Assembly (NCBI GenBank): GCA_937773555.1
Contig: CALJVT010000002.1
Location: 618,501 to 682,500, forward strand
DNA length: 64,000 nucleotides
From: an uncultured Pseudomonadales bacterium
GTDB lineage: Bacteria; Pseudomonadota; Gammaproteobacteria; Pseudomonadales; Balneatricaceae
Reading direction: 5' to 3'
A program made the translations under genes and the position numbers. This document shows, one piece after another, positions 30,139 through 40,798 of the stretch (the first letter of the stretch is position 1; each line of letters opens with the position of its first letter). Below the pieces are notes generated by a model. That model saw nothing but the letters and a program-made list of their open reading frames with translations, did not search any database and was not told where the DNA came from.

Positions 30139-32232
30139 ATGGCTCGTAAGACTCCAATAGATCGGTACCGTAACATCGGTATCGTTGCTCATGTAGACGC
30201 GGGTAAAACCACGACTACTGAGCGCGTGTTGTTTTACACTGGCCGGTCCCATAAAATCGGTGAGGTGCACGATGGTGCAGCCACAATGGATTGGATGGAA
30301 CAGGAACAAGAACGTGGTATCACTATCACTTCGGCGGCGACTACCTGTTTTTGGAAAGGCATGAGCCAGCAGTTCGAAGACCACCGCATCAACATTATTG
30401 ATACCCCAGGGCACGTAGACTTCACTATAGAAGTTGAGCGTTCCTTGCGTGTATTAGATGGTGCAGTGGTCGTATTATGCGGGACTTCCGGCGTTCAGCC
30501 GCAGACAGAAACCGTATGGCGTCAAGCCAATAAATATGGCGTACCGCGCATGGTATTTGTTAACAAAATGGACCGAGCAGGTGCCGACTTCCTTATGGTA
30601 GTTGAGCAGCTTAAGGAACGTCTTGGTGCCAATGCTGTGCCCATTCAGCTAGCCATTGGTGCAGAAGACGAATTCAAGGGTGTTATCGACCTTGTTCGTA
30701 TGAAAGCCATCATGTGGAATGAAGAAGACCAAGGCATGACGTATGAGTTGGAAGATATTCCTACTGATATGCAAGACGAGGCTGACTTTTTCCACGAGCA
30801 GTTAGTTGAAGCCGCAGCCGAAGCAGATGACGACCTAATGGAAAAGTACCTTGAAGAAGGTGACCTTTCTATGGAGGAAGTTAAAGCCGGTTTGCGCAAG
30901 CGTACGTTAGCCAACGAGATTGTGTTGGTGCACGCAGGTTCAGCGTTTAAGAACAAGGGCGTGCAAGCGGTATTAGACTCAGTTATTGAATATATGCCGT
31001 CACCAATCGAAGTAAAGGCTATTGAGGGTACATTAGACGACGGTAAAGGTACATTGGCGACTCGCGAAGCCAATGACAGTGCCCCGTTTTCTGCCCTGGC
31101 ATTTAAGATCGCTACGGACCCATTTGTGGGTACGCTAACGTTTATGCGAGTTTATTCAGGCGTATTGAAATCTGGCGATCACGTATTTAACTCTGTTAAA
31201 GAAAAGCGTGAACGTGTAGGCCGTATGGTGCAGATGCACGCTAACGACCGAGAAGAAATCAAAGAAGTATGTGCCGGAGACATTGCTGCGGCGATCGGTC
31301 TTAAAGACGTGACTACCGGAGACACCCTATGCTCAGTGGACAATAAAATTGTTCTGGAGCGCATGGAATTCCCCGAACCTGTTATCTCTGTAGCTGTAGA
31401 GCCACGCTCTGTGCCTGATCAAGAGAAAATGGGTGTTGCTCTTGGTAAGCTAGCTCAGGAAGATCCCTCTTTTCGAGTTAGAACTGACGAAGAGACAGGC
31501 CAAACTATCATTGCTGGTATGGGTGAATTACACCTAGATATCATCGTTGATCGTATGCGCCGAGAATTTGGTGTTGAAGCCAACATTGGTAAGCCACGTG
31601 TGGCCTACCGTGAAAAGATTCGTGCTACCGTTGACGGCAATCATAAGTTTGTCCGTCAGTCTGGTGGTCGCGGTCAGTATGGTCACGTTGTTATTGAGTT
31701 TAGCCCTTCTGATGAAGAAGGTTTAGAATTCATTAACGAAATCGTGGGTGGTGCTATTCCTCGTGAATACATCCCAGCCATACATAAAGGAATTGAAGAA
31801 CAGATGAAAAATGGCGTTATTGCCGGCTATCCTTTGTTGGGGCTTAAAGCCCGTTTGTATGACGGTTCCTTCCACGACGTTGACTCCAACGAAATGGCCT
31901 TTAAAATCGCCGCTTCTCAATGTTTGAAGAAGTTTGCTCAATTAGCCGACCCGTGTTTGCTAGAGCCGATGATGAAGGTTGAAGTGGTAACCCCAGAAGA
32001 GAACATGGGAGACGTGATGGGAGACCTGAATCGTCGTCGTGGGATAGTTCAGGGTATGGATGACAGCTCCGCTGGTAAAATCATCAATGCACAAGTGCCA
32101 TTGGGTGAAATGTTTGGCTATGCTACTGATTTGCGTTCTGCAACTCAGGGCCGCGCCAGCTACTCTATGGAATTTGAATGCTATTCAGAAGCGCCTCAGA
32201 ATATTGCTGAAGCGGTAACTAATCAAGCCTAA
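30139..32232 (+). CDS. fusA: Elongation factor G (canonical, str operon)
   Basis: GTPase that drives tRNA-mRNA translocation and, with RRF, ribosome recycling. The 697 residues begin [23 protein letters not shown] (G1), with [16 protein letters not shown] (switch I), [16 protein letters not shown] (G3) and [10 protein letters not shown] (G4). Domains II-V follow, with [13 protein letters not shown] in domain IV. It lies between rpsG and tuf in the classical str operon order. A paralogue of different subtype is encoded 1.4 kb upstream on the minus strand. Confidence 0.97.
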   Translation: MARKTPIDRYRNIGIVAHVDAGKTTTTERVLFYTGRSHKIGEVHDGAATMDWMEQEQERGITITSAATTCFWKGMSQQFEDHRINIIDTPGHVDFTIEVERSLRVLDGAVVVLCGTSGVQPQTETVWRQANKYGVPRMVFVNKMDRAGADFLMVVEQLKERLGANAVPIQLAIGAEDEFKGVIDLVRMKAIMWNEEDQGMTYELEDIPTDMQDEADFFHEQLVEAAAEADDDLMEKYLEEGDLSMEEVKAGLRKRTLANEIVLVHAGSAFKNKGVQAVLDSVIEYMPSPIEVKAIEGTLDDGKGTLATREANDSAPFSALAFKIATDPFVGTLTFMRVYSGVLKSGDHVFNSVKEKRERVGRMVQMHANDREEIKEVCAGDIAAAIGLKDVTTGDTLCSVDNKIVLERMEFPEPVISVAVEPRSVPDQEKMGVALGKLAQEDPSFRVRTDEETGQTIIAGMGELHLDIIVDRMRREFGVEANIGKPRVAYREKIRATVDGNHKFVRQSGGRGQYGHVVIEFSPSDEEGLEFINEIVGGAIPREYIPAIHKGIEEQMKNGVIAGYPLLGLKARLYDGSFHDVDSNEMAFKIAASQCLKKFAQLADPCLLEPMMKVEVVTPEENMGDVMGDLNRRRGIVQGMDDSSAGKIINAQVPLGEMFGYATDLRSATQGRASYSMEFECYSEAPQNIAEAVTNQA

Positions 32233-32252
32233 CTTTTTAGAGGATTCTACCC

Positions 32253-33476
32253 ATGGCTAAGGAAAAGTTTGAAAGAAATAAGCCGCACGTAAACGTCGGC
32301 ACCATTGGTCACGTTGACCACGGTAAAACTACATTAACAGCTGCATTGACTCGTGTTTGTGCAGAAGCGTTTGGCGGAGAGCTAAAAGACTTCTCTCAGA
32401 TCGACAACGCCCCTGAAGAGCGCGAGCGTGGTATCACCATCGCAACTTCACACGTTGAATATGATTCTGAGCAGCGTCATTACGCCCATGTTGACTGTCC
32501 AGGACACGCTGATTATGTGAAGAACATGATCACTGGTGCTGCCCAGATGGACGGTGCTATTTTGGTATGTGGCGCAACTGATGGCCCAATGCCTCAGACA
32601 CGTGAGCACATCCTTTTGTCACGTCAGGTAGGTGTACCATACATCGTAGTATTCCTAAACAAGTCAGACTTGTTAGCTGAAGATTGCGGCGGCGCAGACT
32701 CAGAAGAATACGCAGAGATGCTAGAACTTGTTGAAATGGAGCTTCGTGAGTTGCTAGACGAGTACGAATTCCCAGGTGATGACACGCCAATCATTCCAGG
32801 ATCTGCCTTAATGGCATTGAACGGTGATGACACTAACGAAATGGGTACCACTGCAGTACGTAAGTTGGTAGACGCGTTAGACAGCTACATTCCACAGCCA
32901 GAGCGTGCGATCGATGGTGATTTCTTAATGCCTATCGAAGATGTGTTCTCAATTCAAGGCCGTGGTACTGTGGTAACAGGTCGTATTGAGCGTGGTATCG
33001 TTAACGTTGGTAACGACGTAGAGATGATTGGCATTAAAGACACTACGCGTTCTACGTGTACAGGTGTTGAGATGTTCCGCAAGTTGCTTGACGAAGGTCG
33101 TGCAGGCGAGAACGTGGGTGTACTACTACGTGGTACTAAGCGTGAAGATGTAGAGCGTGGTCAAGTATTGGCTAAGCCTGGTTCAATCACTCCTCACACC
33201 AAGTTTGAAGCTGAAGTATACGTACTAGGCAAAGACGAAGGCGGACGCCACACTCCTTTCTTTAAGGGATACCGTCCACAGTTCTACTTCCGTACAACGG
33301 ACATCACAGGTGCCTGTGAATTGCCAGAAGGCGTAGAAATGGTTATGCCTGGTGACAACATCCAAATGGTTGTTGAGCTCATTAACCCAATCGCCATGGA
33401 TGAAGGTTTACGCTTCGCTATTCGCGAAGGTGGCCGTACTGTTGGTGCTGGTGTTGTGGCTCGTATCCTAGCTTAA
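32253..33476 (+). CDS. tuf: Elongation factor Tu, copy 2
   Basis: Last gene of the str operon, 407 residues, the same protein as the copy at 12846. The nucleotide identity begins at the ATG and ends at the stop; the flanks differ. The only difference I found is GTG for Val at 33456-33458 instead of GTA. Such near-identity is the usual result of gene conversion between duplicated tuf genes. ATG 32253 follows AGAGGATT. A terminator lies 20 bases after the stop. Confidence 0.98.
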   Translation: MAKEKFERNKPHVNVGTIGHVDHGKTTLTAALTRVCAEAFGGELKDFSQIDNAPEERERGITIATSHVEYDSEQRHYAHVDCPGHADYVKNMITGAAQMDGAILVCGATDGPMPQTREHILLSRQVGVPYIVVFLNKSDLLAEDCGGADSEEYAEMLELVEMELRELLDEYEFPGDDTPIIPGSALMALNGDDTNEMGTTAVRKLVDALDSYIPQPERAIDGDFLMPIEDVFSIQGRGTVVTGRIERGIVNVGNDVEMIGIKDTTRSTCTGVEMFRKLLDEGRAGENVGVLLRGTKREDVERGQVLAKPGSITPHTKFEAEVYVLGKDEGGRHTPFFKGYRPQFYFRTTDITGACELPEGVEMVMPGDNIQMVVELINPIAMDEGLRFAIREGGRTVGAGVVARILA

Positions 33477-33495
33477 TCGCTAACATATAAGCTGT

Positions 33496-33533
33496 AAAAA
33501 AGCCTCCTTGGTGCAAATCAAGGGGGCTTTTTT
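33496..33533 (+). terminator. Intrinsic terminator of str operon
   Basis: GCCTCCTTG (33502-33510) pairs with CAAGGGGGC (33519-33527) with one T-G pair, flanked by A6 upstream and T6 downstream. It ends the rpsL-rpsG-fusA-tuf transcript. Confidence 0.9.
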
Positions 33534-33583
33534 GTGCCCATTTTAGCCAAGGTGACGGCCAGTGCAGTGTCATTGATGAACAG

Positions 33584-33847
33584 GTGTCAAATGGGACTAT
33601 AGGCCTCAGCCAAACCCAAATTGATACAGCACCTACTGTGCTAATTGCACATCGTGATATTCGCCAATATGTGCAGTACACAAACTCTCGAGCGCCTAAA
33701 GCATTCGTCGTAGCTGCCTGCTCTGGGCAATCGTTTTGGCTTGAGCAGCAAACTAGTCAGCAAAGTGCTGAAAAAAAGGCATTAGAACAAGATGAACTAA
33801 ACCGCCAGGCTTCAGACCCATGCTGTACCTTGCTTGAAAGTGAGTGA
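33584..33847 (+). CDS. Hypothetical small protein (doubtful)
   Basis: An 87-codon frame starts at GTG 33584, 50 bases after the str terminator, and encodes a polar protein with ACSGQSFWLEQQ in the middle and a Gln/Glu-rich C-terminus. I recognise no family. No good ribosome binding site precedes the GTG, and the frame is open further upstream through the terminator. Codon use is compatible with a real gene, and it is the only sizeable plus-strand frame in the 664-base spacer. It may be a degenerate gene remnant. Confidence 0.3.
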   Translation: MSNGTIGLSQTQIDTAPTVLIAHRDIRQYVQYTNSRAPKAFVVAACSGQSFWLEQQTSQQSAEKKALEQDELNRQASDPCCTLLESE

Positions 33848-34006
33848 TGGTTAGGGCGGCATACGGATTGGTTAATTATGGGTACAGTTACTTTTACAAA
33901 CCTCAATAAATGCTCCTTGCATTATTTTTAATTGATGTAGATTGCCCTCCCTAAACGATCAAGCTTACTAATAAACTAAATGCATCACTGTACATCTTCT
34001 TTCAAG

Positions 34007-34024
34007 CAATGTTGATCAACATTG
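34007..34024. promoter_or_regulatory. 18-bp perfect palindrome, candidate operator
   Basis: CAATGTTGATCAACATTG is a perfect self-complementary 18-mer in the AT-rich spacer, 174-191 bases upstream of the XRE-cupin regulator start. It has the symmetry and size of a binding site for a dimeric helix-turn-helix regulator. The most economical guess is the neighbouring XRE-cupin protein or another local regulator. Confidence 0.55.
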
Positions 34025-34070
34025 AGCTAGCTTATTTTTAAATCCTCAAATGTTAATTTATGTCTATGTG

Positions 34071-34099
34071 GGTGTTTATCTTGGTAAAACACCACCAAG
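34071..34099. promoter_or_regulatory. Overlapping inverted repeats upstream of XRE-cupin gene
   Basis: Two interleaved inverted repeats occur: GGTGTTT (34071-34077) with AAACACC (34087-34093), and CTTGGT (34080-34085) with ACCAAG (34094-34099). They cannot both form hairpins, and they precede the putative promoter by about 30 bases. They may be operator half-sites. Confidence 0.4.
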
Positions 34100-34124
34100 C
34101 TAAGTTTATGACGTTAAAAAGTTG

Positions 34125-34153
34125 TTTTTAATATACCCTTAGATTAATATAAT
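34125..34153 (+). promoter_or_regulatory. Putative promoter of the XRE-cupin-kbl-tdh operon
   Basis: A perfect TATAAT at 34148-34153 has TTTTTA at 34125-34130 with a 17-base spacer, or TTGTTT at 34122 with 20 bases. The region is very AT rich, so chance matches are likely. Confidence 0.4.
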
Positions 34154-34197
34154 ATACTATTATTATGAAATATTAATGAATCTAAATGGGAATGACT

Positions 34198-34803
34198 ATG
34201 CTAAAACCCAATCCAGAAATTGGTTTTAAATTAGCTGGCCAGCGGTTAGGTTTGCGCTTGCGAAAGGTGCGTCAGCAGCAAGGTCAGTCTCTTGACGCAT
34301 TGGCCGATAAGGCGGGTGTGAACAAGCTCACACTGGGCAACATTGAACGGGGTGAGGGCAATCCTACCTTGTCAGTCATATGGAAAATTGCCAACGGTTT
34401 GGGTGTGCCTTTTTCTAGTTTGCTGGGGCAAGACATGCCCCCTCAAATCAGCCGCTTTACCCAGCAAGCCGATATGAGTAGTCCCGATGGTCAGTTTTTA
34501 GCTCATGCCATGACTAACATGCAAGAACAGTGCACCTTTGATGTGCAGATTGCCCGCATAGATGCAGGTAACCATTATCAATCAGAGGCCCATACGGAGG
34601 GGGTGGTGGAGCTGGTTTGCCTTATTGAGGGTGAGCTAGTGGTTGAGGTTGATGGTGACCATTTTAATTTACAGCCCTTAGATTGTCTGCGCTTCTGTGC
34701 CGACCAATCTCACTCTTACTTTAACCCAGGGAGTAGTGAGGCAGTATTCCATTGTATTATCGCCTATCGCCAGCTTAGCAGTGACAAAGCGCACACCTAT
34801 TAA
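34198..34803 (+). CDS. XRE-family regulator with C-terminal cupin domain
   Basis: Transcription factor with an N-terminal helix-turn-helix (about residues 13-70, [49 protein letters not shown] in sense) and a C-terminal cupin that probably binds a small ligand ([20 protein letters not shown]). ATG 34198 is best because GGGA (34188-34191) is at the right distance; in-frame ATGs at 34192 and 34186 are alternatives. It is immediately upstream of kbl-tdh, with only 34 bases to kbl, so it probably controls threonine or glycine metabolism. The ligand is unknown. Confidence 0.85.
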   Translation: MLKPNPEIGFKLAGQRLGLRLRKVRQQQGQSLDALADKAGVNKLTLGNIERGEGNPTLSVIWKIANGLGVPFSSLLGQDMPPQISRFTQQADMSSPDGQFLAHAMTNMQEQCTFDVQIARIDAGNHYQSEAHTEGVVELVCLIEGELVVEVDGDHFNLQPLDCLRFCADQSHSYFNPGSSEAVFHCIIAYRQLSSDKAHTY

Positions 34804-34837
34804 GCCCAGTACTAAACCATCTATTAAGTTGACCCAA

Positions 34838-36037
34838 ATGACGAATAACATGTTAAGTCTCAATACTCGCTTGCAACAACAACTTGAAGCGCTCCATGAG
34901 CAAGGTTTGTTTAAACATGAGCGAGCACTTGCGTCACCTCAGCAAGCCGTAATCGAAGACGCCGATGGGCAAAGTGCCATTAACTTGTGTGCCAATAATT
35001 ACTTGGGGCTGGCCAACCACCCAAGCTTAATTAAGGCTGCCAAACAGGCTTTAGATAGTCATGGCTTTGGTATGGCTTCCGTGCGCTTTATCTGTGGCAC
35101 ACAAACACTGCATCAGCAGTTGGAGCAGCGCCTTGCAGGTTTTTTAGGCTTTGAAGACGCGATTCTTTATTCATCTTGCTTTGATGCCAACACAGGGTTA
35201 TTCGAAACGATCTTAGATGCCCAAGATGCCATCATCAGTGATAGCCTTAATCACGCTAGCATTATTGATGGCGTGCGTCTGTGTAAGGCCCAGCGCTTGC
35301 GGTATGTCACCAGCGACATGCAATCATTAGAGCAGCAGTTGCAGGGGGCAGCTAATGCGCGCACTCGTTTAGTGGTCACCGATGGCGTATTTTCTATGGA
35401 TGGCAGCATTGCCAACTTAGCGGCTGTGTGTGACTTGGCAGAACGTTATGATGCTATGGTAATGGTCGATGACTCCCATGCCGTGGGCTTTGTTGGTGAG
35501 TCTGGCAGAGGCAGTCATGAGCACTGTGAGGTTATGGGCCGGGTCGATATAATGACGGGCACCTTTGGTAAGGCCTTGGGAGGTGCCTCGGGTGGTTATG
35601 TGGTCGCTAGTGAAGCCGTGGTTGCTTGGCTTAGGCAACGCTCTAGGCCCTATTTGTTTTCTAATGCTTTGGCACCGGCTATTTGCGCAGCCACCCTGCA
35701 GGCCCTAGACTTAGTGGCTCAAGAACCAAAACTTCGGCAGCAGCTGTGGAGCAACTCTGATCACTTTCGTGACGGTATGCAGGACTTAGGTTTTACCTTG
35801 CTAGGGGCTGATCATGCCATTATTCCCGTGCTATTAGGTGATGCAGTGCTCGCAGGTGAGTTTGCCAAGCGCATGCAGGCCCGTGGCATTTATGTAGTCA
35901 GCTTCTGTTTCCCCGTTGTACCTCAGGGGCAGGCGCGTATTCGAACCCAGATGTCTGCCGCCCTAAGTCGCCAGCAGATAGATCACGCCATGCAAGCGTT
36001 TGCGCAAGTGGGCCGAGAGTTAGGAGTAATCCAATGA
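34838..36037 (+). CDS. kbl: 2-amino-3-ketobutyrate CoA ligase (glycine C-acetyltransferase)
   Basis: PLP enzyme that cleaves 2-amino-3-ketobutyrate with CoA to glycine and acetyl-CoA, the second step of threonine catabolism. From ATG 34838 it has 399 residues, one more than the E. coli enzyme. Matching motifs are [68 protein letters not shown] and the PLP lysine in [14 protein letters not shown]. The open frame extends upstream into the regulator gene and is not used. The stop overlaps tdh (ATGA). Confidence 0.95.
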   Translation: MTNNMLSLNTRLQQQLEALHEQGLFKHERALASPQQAVIEDADGQSAINLCANNYLGLANHPSLIKAAKQALDSHGFGMASVRFICGTQTLHQQLEQRLAGFLGFEDAILYSSCFDANTGLFETILDAQDAIISDSLNHASIIDGVRLCKAQRLRYVTSDMQSLEQQLQGAANARTRLVVTDGVFSMDGSIANLAAVCDLAERYDAMVMVDDSHAVGFVGESGRGSHEHCEVMGRVDIMTGTFGKALGGASGGYVVASEAVVAWLRQRSRPYLFSNALAPAICAATLQALDLVAQEPKLRQQLWSNSDHFRDGMQDLGFTLLGADHAIIPVLLGDAVLAGEFAKRMQARGIYVVSFCFPVVPQGQARIRTQMSAALSRQQIDHAMQAFAQVGRELGVIQ

Positions 36038-37092
36038 ACACCAGCTCTGGCTTAGGTCAGCAAACTATGGCGGCCCTAGTGAAACAGTACGATCGTCCTG
36101 GCCTATGGCTAAGGGATATTCCCATACCTGAAATGGGAGATCATGATGTGCTGGTTAAAATAAGTTACACCGCTATTTGTGGTACTGATATGCATATTTA
36201 TAACTGGGATGAATGGGCGCAAGCCACTGTGCCAGTGGGTATGGCAGTAGGCCATGAATTTGTGGGTCATATTGTGGCCAAGGGAAGTCAAGTGCAGGCT
36301 TACCAGATTGGTCAGCGTGTTTCAGGAGAAGGACACATTACCTGCGGCCAGTGTCGCAACTGTCGCGCTGGTCGGCGCCATTTGTGCATTCATACCGTGG
36401 GTATTGGGGTTAACAGGGCAGGCGCGTTTGCTGAGTATCTTAGCCTCCCTGTCGACAATGTGTTTTTAGTGCCAGACAATATTGATGACCACCATGCAGC
36501 TATTTTCGACCCCTTAGGTAATGCTGTGCATACAGCCCTCAGCTTCGATCTAGTGGGTGAAGATGTGCTCATTACAGGCGCTGGGCCTATTGGTTTAATG
36601 GCGGCCGCTATTGCCCGTCATGTGGGCGCCCGCCAAGTGGTGGTAACGGATGTTAACTCTCATCGCCTAAGGTTGGCTTCAGCGATGGGAGCCACCCGTT
36701 GCGTCAATGTCGCAAAAGAGGATTTGAGTGAGGTGATGGCCCACCTGAACATACACGAAGGCTTTGATGTGGGTCTAGAGATGTCTGGTGTGGGGTCAGC
36801 GTTTGAGCAAATGTTAAAACATATGAACCATGGTGGAAAGATAGCAATGCTAGGCATCTTAGGGGGAAAAGTGGCCATTAATTGGGGCGAAGTTATTTTC
36901 AAAAGCCTAACCATTAAGGGTATCTATGGCCGTGAAATGTACGAAACCTGGTATAAGGCTGCTGCAATGTTGCAATCCGGTCTCAGCGTAGAGCCCATAC
37001 TAACCCATGAATTTAATAGCCAAGACTTCGAGCAGGGTTTTGCGGCCATGGCTGCAGGTACTAGTGGTAAGGTGGTATTAAAGTGGAGCTAA
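36034..37092 (+). CDS. tdh: L-threonine 3-dehydrogenase
   Basis: Zinc- and NAD-dependent medium-chain dehydrogenase that oxidises threonine to 2-amino-3-ketobutyrate. The catalytic zinc site includes [15 protein letters not shown] and GHEFVGH, and the structural zinc site has [15 protein letters not shown]. The Rossmann fold begins [22 protein letters not shown] 36034 overlaps the kbl stop, which supports coupling; ATG 36067 is an internal alternative. With kbl it forms the threonine-to-glycine pathway. Confidence 0.95.
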   Translation: MNTSSGLGQQTMAALVKQYDRPGLWLRDIPIPEMGDHDVLVKISYTAICGTDMHIYNWDEWAQATVPVGMAVGHEFVGHIVAKGSQVQAYQIGQRVSGEGHITCGQCRNCRAGRRHLCIHTVGIGVNRAGAFAEYLSLPVDNVFLVPDNIDDHHAAIFDPLGNAVHTALSFDLVGEDVLITGAGPIGLMAAAIARHVGARQVVVTDVNSHRLRLASAMGATRCVNVAKEDLSEVMAHLNIHEGFDVGLEMSGVGSAFEQMLKHMNHGGKIAMLGILGGKVAINWGEVIFKSLTIKGIYGREMYETWYKAAAMLQSGLSVEPILTHEFNSQDFEQGFAAMAAGTSGKVVLKWS

Positions 37093-37193
37093 CGGTGCAT
37101 GGGTGTTTTTCTGTGTGCTCTTAGAGTCTTTGTGGCTGGTGTAATCGCCATCAATAGAGTTTGCTATGAGACACTTATTCAGTCTTTGTAGCG

Positions 37194-37222
37194 TTGCAAT
37201 CATTCGCCTAATCCCGTACAAT
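37194..37222 (+). promoter_or_regulatory. Putative promoter of the S10 operon
   Basis: TTGCAA at 37194-37199 and TACAAT at 37217-37222 are 17 bases apart, about 95 bases before rpsJ. The -10 element overlaps a tandem duplication of AATCCCGTAC (37210-37229). The leader is shorter than the L4-regulated S10 leader of E. coli. Confidence 0.65.
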
Positions 37223-37316
37223 CCCGTACCCATTTTATTTGGGCTGGAAGGCTTTTCGCTTTTTAGCACTGAAATGGGCTAGATTTAAACCCGTTTAAAG
37301 AAGGTTGTAGTCGATA

Positions 37317-37628
37317 ATGCAAAACCAAAAAATCCGTATTCGGTTGAAGGCTTTTGATCATCGTCTGATTGATTCTTCTACGTTGGAAATCGTAGATACT
37401 GCTAAGCGTACTGGCGCTCAGGTTCGTGGTCCTATTCCACTACCTACTCGCAAGGAACGTTTTACAGTTCTGACTTCACCGCACGTCAACAAAGACGCGC
37501 GTGATCAGTACGAAATCCGCACCCATAAGCGTGTTCTAGACATCGTTGACCCTACAGAAAAAACTGTAGATGCATTGATGAAGCTAGACCTTGCTGCGGG
37601 CGTAGATGTTCAGATCAGCTTGAGCTAA
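37317..37628 (+). CDS. rpsJ: 30S ribosomal protein S10 (NusE)
   Basis: Small-subunit head protein that also acts as NusE in antitermination with NusB and NusG. The 103 residues are standard: [23 protein letters not shown] at the start and [20 protein letters not shown] near the end. It opens the S10 operon. A 135-base spacer with a small hairpin (TGACG/CGTCA) separates it from rplC. Confidence 0.98.
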   Translation: MQNQKIRIRLKAFDHRLIDSSTLEIVDTAKRTGAQVRGPIPLPTRKERFTVLTSPHVNKDARDQYEIRTHKRVLDIVDPTEKTVDALMKLDLAAGVDVQISLS

Positions 37629-37763
37629 TCGAATCGTAGGCCGAAAGGCAGCGTGGCAGCGCTAAAAATCTGCACTATTTATTATTTTTCGTGCAATTGA
37701 CGTGTATCGTCAGCCGTAGTGGGTAAGCAGCCCCGTGCACAACTGGCAATTTGAGGTAATACA

Positions 37764-38402
37764 ATGACTATTGGATTAGTCGGACGGAAGGCGGGCATGA
37801 CCCGTGTATTCACCGAAGCAGGTGATTCCGTGCCAGTCACCGTTATCGAGGTTGATCCTAACCGCGTAACGCAAGTGAAGACAGCAGATACTGACGGCTA
37901 TGCAGCTATTCAGATTACTGTTGGCGAACGTCGCGCTTCACGCGTTACTAAGGCTGCTGCAGGCCATTTTGCTAAGGCAAATTCTGCTGCTGGTCGTGGT
38001 CTATGGGAACTACGCAATGTTGATGGCGAAGAAGTCTCTGTTGGCGATAAGCTATCGGTCGAACGTTTTGAAGTTGGACAGAAAGTGGACGTAACAGGCC
38101 AATCAAAGGGTAAAGGCTTTCAGGGCGGTATCAAGCGGTGGAATTTCACCATGCAAGATGCAACCCACGGCAACTCACTCTCCCACCGTTCTATCGGATC
38201 TATTGGTCAGTGTCAAACCCCCGGTCGTGTCTGGAAAGGCAAGAAAATGGCGGGTCATATGGGCTCTGAACAAGTTACTACCCAATCACTAGAAATCGTT
38301 CGTGTTGACGCAGAAAATAATCTGTTGTTGATCAAGGGCGCTGTTCCTGGTGCACCAGGTGGTGATGTGATCGTTAGACCTACCGTCAAAATCCGTCGGT
38401 GA
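37764..38402 (+). CDS. rplC: 50S ribosomal protein L3
   Basis: Early-assembly large-subunit protein near the peptidyl transferase centre. The 212 residues begin [17 protein letters not shown]. The loop region [21 protein letters not shown] contains the Gln that PrmB methylates in E. coli. ATG 37764 follows TGAGGTAA. rplD follows after 16 bases. Confidence 0.98.
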   Translation: MTIGLVGRKAGMTRVFTEAGDSVPVTVIEVDPNRVTQVKTADTDGYAAIQITVGERRASRVTKAAAGHFAKANSAAGRGLWELRNVDGEEVSVGDKLSVERFEVGQKVDVTGQSKGKGFQGGIKRWNFTMQDATHGNSLSHRSIGSIGQCQTPGRVWKGKKMAGHMGSEQVTTQSLEIVRVDAENNLLLIKGAVPGAPGGDVIVRPTVKIRR

Positions 38403-38418
38403 GGCTTAGGAGAATATC

Positions 38419-39021
38419 ATGAATTTAAATCTTGTCGCAGGTGGTTCAATTGAAGTGTCCGAAGTAGCCTTTGGTCGTGACTTTAATGAAGCGCTTGTTC
38501 ACCAAGTAGTTACCGCATATCTAGCTGGCGGCCGTCAAGGCACTCGCAAGCAAAAGACCCGTTCAGAAGTGAGCGGTGGCGGTCGTAAGCCCTGGAACCA
38601 GAAGGGCACAGGTCGTGCGCGTGCTGGTACCATCCGTAGCCCAATTTGGGTTGGTGGTGGTCGTGCATTTGCAGCTCGTCCTCAAGATCACTCACAAAAA
38701 GTTAATCGCAAGATGTACCGTGCGGCGATGCAATGCATCTTAGCCGAACTCGTACGTCAAGAGCGTTTGATCGTTGTTGAAACGTTTGAACTAGCGGAAG
38801 CGAAAACAAAGGCAATGCTGGTTAAGCTTGCTGAGTTTGATGCGACTGACGCGCTAATTGTGACTGAAGCCGTAGAAACGGGCCTGTATTTGGCCGCTCG
38901 CAATATTCCTAAGATCGACGTTGTTGATGCCGCTGGCATTAACCCTGTTAGCTTGGTGGGAAGTGAGAAGGTTATTATAACCGTTGCTGCTCTGAAGAAG
39001 ATCGAGGAGTTGCTAGGATGA
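38419..39021 (+). CDS. rplD: 50S ribosomal protein L4
   Basis: Lines the exit tunnel and, in E. coli, represses the S10 operon. The 200 residues include the tunnel-loop segment [28 protein letters not shown], conserved near the macrolide-resistance site. The stop TGA overlaps the rplW start (ATGA, 4 bases). Confidence 0.97.
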   Translation: MNLNLVAGGSIEVSEVAFGRDFNEALVHQVVTAYLAGGRQGTRKQKTRSEVSGGGRKPWNQKGTGRARAGTIRSPIWVGGGRAFAARPQDHSQKVNRKMYRAAMQCILAELVRQERLIVVETFELAEAKTKAMLVKLAEFDATDALIVTEAVETGLYLAARNIPKIDVVDAAGINPVSLVGSEKVIITVAALKKIEELLG

Positions 39022-39314
39022 ACCAAGAACGCATTTATCAAGTACTGCTAGGCCCACACATTTCTGAGAAAGCTACAATCGTTGCAGACGATGGTGGTCA
39101 GGTTGTCTTCCGCGTTGCCGCGGATGCGACTAAGCCAGAAATTAAAAAGGCTGTTGAGCAGTTGTTCGAAGTTAAAGTGGCTTCTGTCCGTGTACTTAAT
39201 GCTAAGGGTAAGGCTAAACGCACCCGTTATGGCATTGGTCACAAGGACAATATCCGTAAGGCGTATGTACGCTTAGCGGAAGGCCATGACATCGATTTCA
39301 TCGCTGAGGCGTAA
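39018..39314 (+). CDS. rplW: 50S ribosomal protein L23
   Basis: Exit-port protein that docks trigger factor and SRP. The 98 residues begin [19 protein letters not shown], with [20 protein letters not shown] near the middle. It overlaps rplD by 4 bases and is followed by rplB after 10 bases. Confidence 0.97.
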   Translation: MNQERIYQVLLGPHISEKATIVADDGGQVVFRVAADATKPEIKKAVEQLFEVKVASVRVLNAKGKAKRTRYGIGHKDNIRKAYVRLAEGHDIDFIAEA

Positions 39315-39324
39315 GGAGAAGCAC

Positions 39325-40152
39325 ATGTCAGTAGTTAAGTGTAAACCTACTTCTCCGGGTCGTCGTCACGTCATTAAAGTCGTACACGTTGATCTACACA
39401 AGGGTAAGCCATACGCTCCTTTGTTAGAGAAGAAGTCAAAGTCTGGCGGTCGTAATAATAACGGCCGTATCACTACCCGTCATATCGGTGGTGGTCATAA
39501 GCAGCATTATCGTATGGTCGATTTCAAGCGCAATAAAGATGGCATTCCAGCCACTGTAGAGCGTATTGAATACGATCCAAACCGCACTGCTAATATCGCA
39601 CTTGTGCTTTATGCAGACGGTGAGCGTCGTTACATCATTGCCGCTAAAGGCATGAAGGCCGGTGATCAAATCATCTCTGGTGCTGATGCACCAATTAAGA
39701 GTGGTAACACCATGCCTCTACGCAACATCCCTATGGGTAGCGTAGTGCACTGCGTTGAAATGAAAGTAGGTAAGGGTGCGCAAATCGCCCGTTCTGCTGG
39801 TGCCTCTGTGCAACTGGTAGCGCGTGAAGGTGATTACGCTACATTACGTCTACGTTCCGGCGAAATGCGTAAAATTCGTGTTGAGTGTAAAGCCACTCTG
39901 GGCGAAGTAAGCAACTCCGAGCATAGCCTTCGGTCATTGGGTAAGGCTGGCGCCTCCCGCTGGCGTGGTGTTCGTCCTACCGTTCGCGGTGTGGCAATGA
40001 ACCCAGTTGATCACCCACATGGTGGTGGTGAAGGTCGTACTTCTGGTGGTCGTCATCCTGTTTCACCATGGGGTACTCCTACCAAGGGTTACAAAACTCG
40101 TAGCAACAAACGCACCGACAAACTTATTGTTCGTCGTCGTAACGCTAAATAA
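39325..40152 (+). CDS. rplB: 50S ribosomal protein L2
   Basis: Required for subunit association and peptidyl transferase centre assembly. From ATG 39325 (GGAG upstream) it has 275 residues and begins [18 protein letters not shown]. The C-terminal [20 protein letters not shown] holds the conserved His. The frame extends upstream to 39286 inside rplW, which I reject. Confidence 0.98.
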   Translation: MSVVKCKPTSPGRRHVIKVVHVDLHKGKPYAPLLEKKSKSGGRNNNGRITTRHIGGGHKQHYRMVDFKRNKDGIPATVERIEYDPNRTANIALVLYADGERRYIIAAKGMKAGDQIISGADAPIKSGNTMPLRNIPMGSVVHCVEMKVGKGAQIARSAGASVQLVAREGDYATLRLRSGEMRKIRVECKATLGEVSNSEHSLRSLGKAGASRWRGVRPTVRGVAMNPVDHPHGGGEGRTSGGRHPVSPWGTPTKGYKTRSNKRTDKLIVRRRNAK

Positions 40153-40170
40153 CTAAAAGAGGATACGGCT

Positions 40171-40446
40171 GTGCCACGTTCACTAAAGAAAGGTCCATTC
40201 ATCGACCTTCATTTGTTGAAAAAGGTTGAGACTGCAGTTGAAACGAACGAACGTCGACCAATTAAAACCTGGTCTCGTCGCTCGACGATCTTCCCTAACT
40301 TTGTAGGGTTGACGATTGCAGTCCATAACGGACGCCAACACGTACCAGTCTTCGTAACTGAAGATATGGTAGGGCATAAACTCGGCGAATTTTCTGCTAC
40401 ACGGACCTATAAAGGCCATGCAGCAGATAAGAAAGCCAAGCGTTAA
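40171..40446 (+). CDS. rpsS: 30S ribosomal protein S19
   Basis: Small-subunit head protein that contacts S13 and tRNA. The 91 residues begin [19 protein letters not shown] and contain TVFPNFVG-like [19 protein letters not shown]. The start codon is GTG 40171, with AGAGGA upstream. Its stop lies beside the rplV ribosome binding site. Confidence 0.98.
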   Translation: MPRSLKKGPFIDLHLLKKVETAVETNERRPIKTWSRRSTIFPNFVGLTIAVHNGRQHVPVFVTEDMVGHKLGEFSATRTYKGHAADKKAKR

Positions 40447-40457
40447 TGGAGAATATG

Positions 40458-40790
40458 ATGGAAGTCACCGCAAAACATATGGGTGCCAGAATATCTGCTC
40501 AAAAAGCGCGTTTGGTTGTCGATCAAATTCGCGGAAAGCGTGTAGATGAAGCATTGACTATACTTGCTTACAGCCCCAAAAAGGCTGCTGAGTTGGTAAA
40601 GAAAGTGCTAGATTCAGCTATCGCTAATGCAGAACATAACAACGGTCTAGACGTTGACGAACTAACGGTTTCTACCGCGTTTGTTGACGAAGGTATGACC
40701 ATGAAACGCATCAGTCCACGTGCCAAAGGCCGTGCAGACCGAATTTTAAAGCGTTCATGCCATATCACCTTGAAAGTCGCTGAGAAATAG
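40458..40790 (+). CDS. rplV: 50S ribosomal protein L22
   Basis: Exit-tunnel protein. From ATG 40458 it has 110 residues, as in E. coli, beginning [19 protein letters not shown]. In-frame ATGs at 40446 and 40455 precede it, but GGAG at 40448-40451 fits 40458. The segment [23 protein letters not shown] forms the tunnel loop and C-terminal region. Confidence 0.96.
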   Translation: MEVTAKHMGARISAQKARLVVDQIRGKRVDEALTILAYSPKKAAELVKKVLDSAIANAEHNNGLDVDELTVSTAFVDEGMTMKRISPRAKGRADRILKRSCHITLKVAEK

Positions 40791-40798
40791 GAGCTACC

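Noticed and set aside
33418-33681. Minus-strand frame over the end of tuf copy 2
   Set aside because: It overlaps the tuf 3' end and the terminator and has no family signature.
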